NCBI GenBank assembly: GCA_036378675.1
Contig: DASUWA010000031.1
Span: 50,510-114,509, forward strand
DNA: 64,000 nt
DNA from: Acidimicrobiales bacterium
GTDB taxonomy: Bacteria > Actinomycetota > Acidimicrobiia > Acidimicrobiales > Palsa-688
Direction of reading: 5' to 3'
In this document: piece by piece, positions 63,310-64,000 of the stretch
How the letters are laid out: the number at the start of each line of letters is the position of its first letter
How positions within the stretch are numbered: position 1 is the first letter of the stretch
Program-made: the position numbers and the translations under genes
The notes under the pieces: model-generated
Seen by the model: the letters and a program-made list of their open reading frames with translations, nothing else
Told to the model about the DNA's origin: nothing
Databases searched by the model: none

Positions 63310-64000
63310 CTACTGGAGTTCGGCGGGCCCGAAGCCGGGATCACCCGGCCCGCCCGAACCTCCGAAACCCCCGCCCCAAATCGCACCGGTAGAGCCCGCA
63401 GGAGGATTGGTTGTGGTTCCGTTCGAACCGCCGCTCCCGCCGGCGCCCTTCTTCCCTTCGCCGAAGCCGAAGCCAGAACGGCTCGACTGCACCTTGGTGA
63501 GGTCGACGATGTTCACTGCGGTATCGCTGCCGTTCTGCTGGGTTGCCAAGAGCCGCACTTCGTCGCCCTTGGCGACTGAACCGATGCCTCCCGCCTGGGC
63601 ATCGACGACTGTCGACGGGACCACCTTGTAGGTATGGCTGTAAGTCCCGCTGGCGACAGTGATCGAACCGCTGCTCACGTCCGACACGCTGCCGGACTGG
63701 AACTCGACCGTCTTCAGCGTGCCGTCAGGCTGTTGAATGGTCGCCTGACCGTAGAGAACCCGGCCTCCTCCGATCCCGGGTATGCCGAAGCCGGCACCGC
63801 CGAATCGGAGACCGCGGTGGGCCTTGGGGGGCCCGTCGGGCGTCGAAGACGGTGTGCTCGTCGAGGGAGAGGTGGCGGCTGCCGGTGTCGCCTGGGACGA
63901 TCCCCCGGAGGTTGCCGCGTAGGCGAACCCGGTGCCACCTAGGGCCACCGCGGCGGCGATGCCGCCGGCCAGGGCGAGCTTGGGGAATCGGCGTGGCGGG
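63310..64000 (-). CDS. Secreted/cell-wall protein, 5' end beyond the window
   Basis: The visible part begins inside a signal-like segment (R-R-F-P-K-L-A-L-A-G-G-I-A-A-A-V-A-L-G-G-T-G) that runs off the window, so the true start is outside. The mature part has a Ser/Thr/Pro linker, a beta-rich domain of about 90 residues (Y-G-Q-A-T-I-Q-Q-P-D-G-T, S-V-A-K-G-D-E-V-R-L-L-A) and a Gly/Ser-rich tail. The domain resembles small secreted DUF5666-like beta-barrels, but this is tentative. A 15-bp repeat follows its stop. Confidence 0.6.
   Translation of the reverse strand, partial: PPRRFPKLALAGGIAAAVALGGTGFAYAATSGGSSQATPAAATSPSTSTPSSTPDGPPKAHRGLRFGGAGFGIPGIGGGRVLYGQATIQQPDGTLKTVEFQSGSVSDVSSGSITVASGTYSHTYKVVPSTVVDAQAGGIGSVAKGDEVRLLATQQNGSDTAVNIVDLTKVQSSRSGFGFGEGKKGAGGSGGSNGTTTNPPAGSTGAIWGGGFGGSGGPGDPGFGPAELQ

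Overview
The window is high-GC DNA from an actinobacterium. Mycothiol ligase (mshC), an NADPH:F420 reductase, an F420-type LLM oxidoreductase and an HNH/DUF222 gene all point to Actinomycetota. The mix of genes would suit a soil or freshwater Acidimicrobiia-like lineage, but that finer placement is inference. Many starts are GTG or TTG, and stop/start overlaps of the ATGA or GTGA type are common.

Region by region. 1-9100: the tail of an EF-G-like gene, then a leftward block npdG-mshC-thrS-HIT, a thioredoxin-like orphan, kynureninase and a short adenylate kinase. 7300-18250: a leftward, translationally coupled cobalamin operon (cobU-cobS-cobD-cobC-cobQ-cobN-chelatase ID) behind a cobalamin riboswitch, with cobO diverging from it. 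18280-23340: a redoxin, a CocE-type hydrolase, a monoacylglycerol lipase-like hydrolase and a PE-ligase (LigD-like). 23400-27100: an accessory stretch with gene remnants (TetR tail, frameshifted HNH gene, surface-protein scrap), DUF4262, VOC and cyclic-nucleotide-binding proteins. 27290-34720: tRNA-Val(CAC), gltB-gltD and two uncharacterised genes.

34940-44300: a rightward four-gene operon (acyl-CoA reductase/HAD fusion, MDR dehydrogenase, LarA-like protein, PlsC acyltransferase), a membrane protein, a HAD-PlsC fusion and a LysR regulator. This looks like an undescribed lipid or hydroxy-acid pathway and is one of the two best leads. 44400-53040: a secreted Thr/Glu-rich protein, aconitase with a terminator-like hairpin in its leader, an LPXTG surface protein, aspS and a hypothetical gene. 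53060-58850: an accessory stretch ending in a 3.7-kb integrative element in tRNA-Val(GAC). The element has 49-bp att repeats, three pairs of 12-bp-spaced arm-type sites, a tyrosine recombinase shortened at its N-terminus, a truncated winged-helix remnant and GNAT and TIGR02391-like cargo.

58900-64000: lgt, then a divergent pair of citrate-synthase-fold genes. One carries an N-terminal helix-turn-helix and has lost two catalytic histidines. The other is an apparently intact enzyme. The 44-bp gap between them holds TTGATC palindromes. A regulator built on a dead citrate synthase is the second strong lead. The window ends with an LLM oxidoreductase and a partial secreted protein. Several short tandem repeats (8-15 bp units) sit at or just past gene 3' ends.
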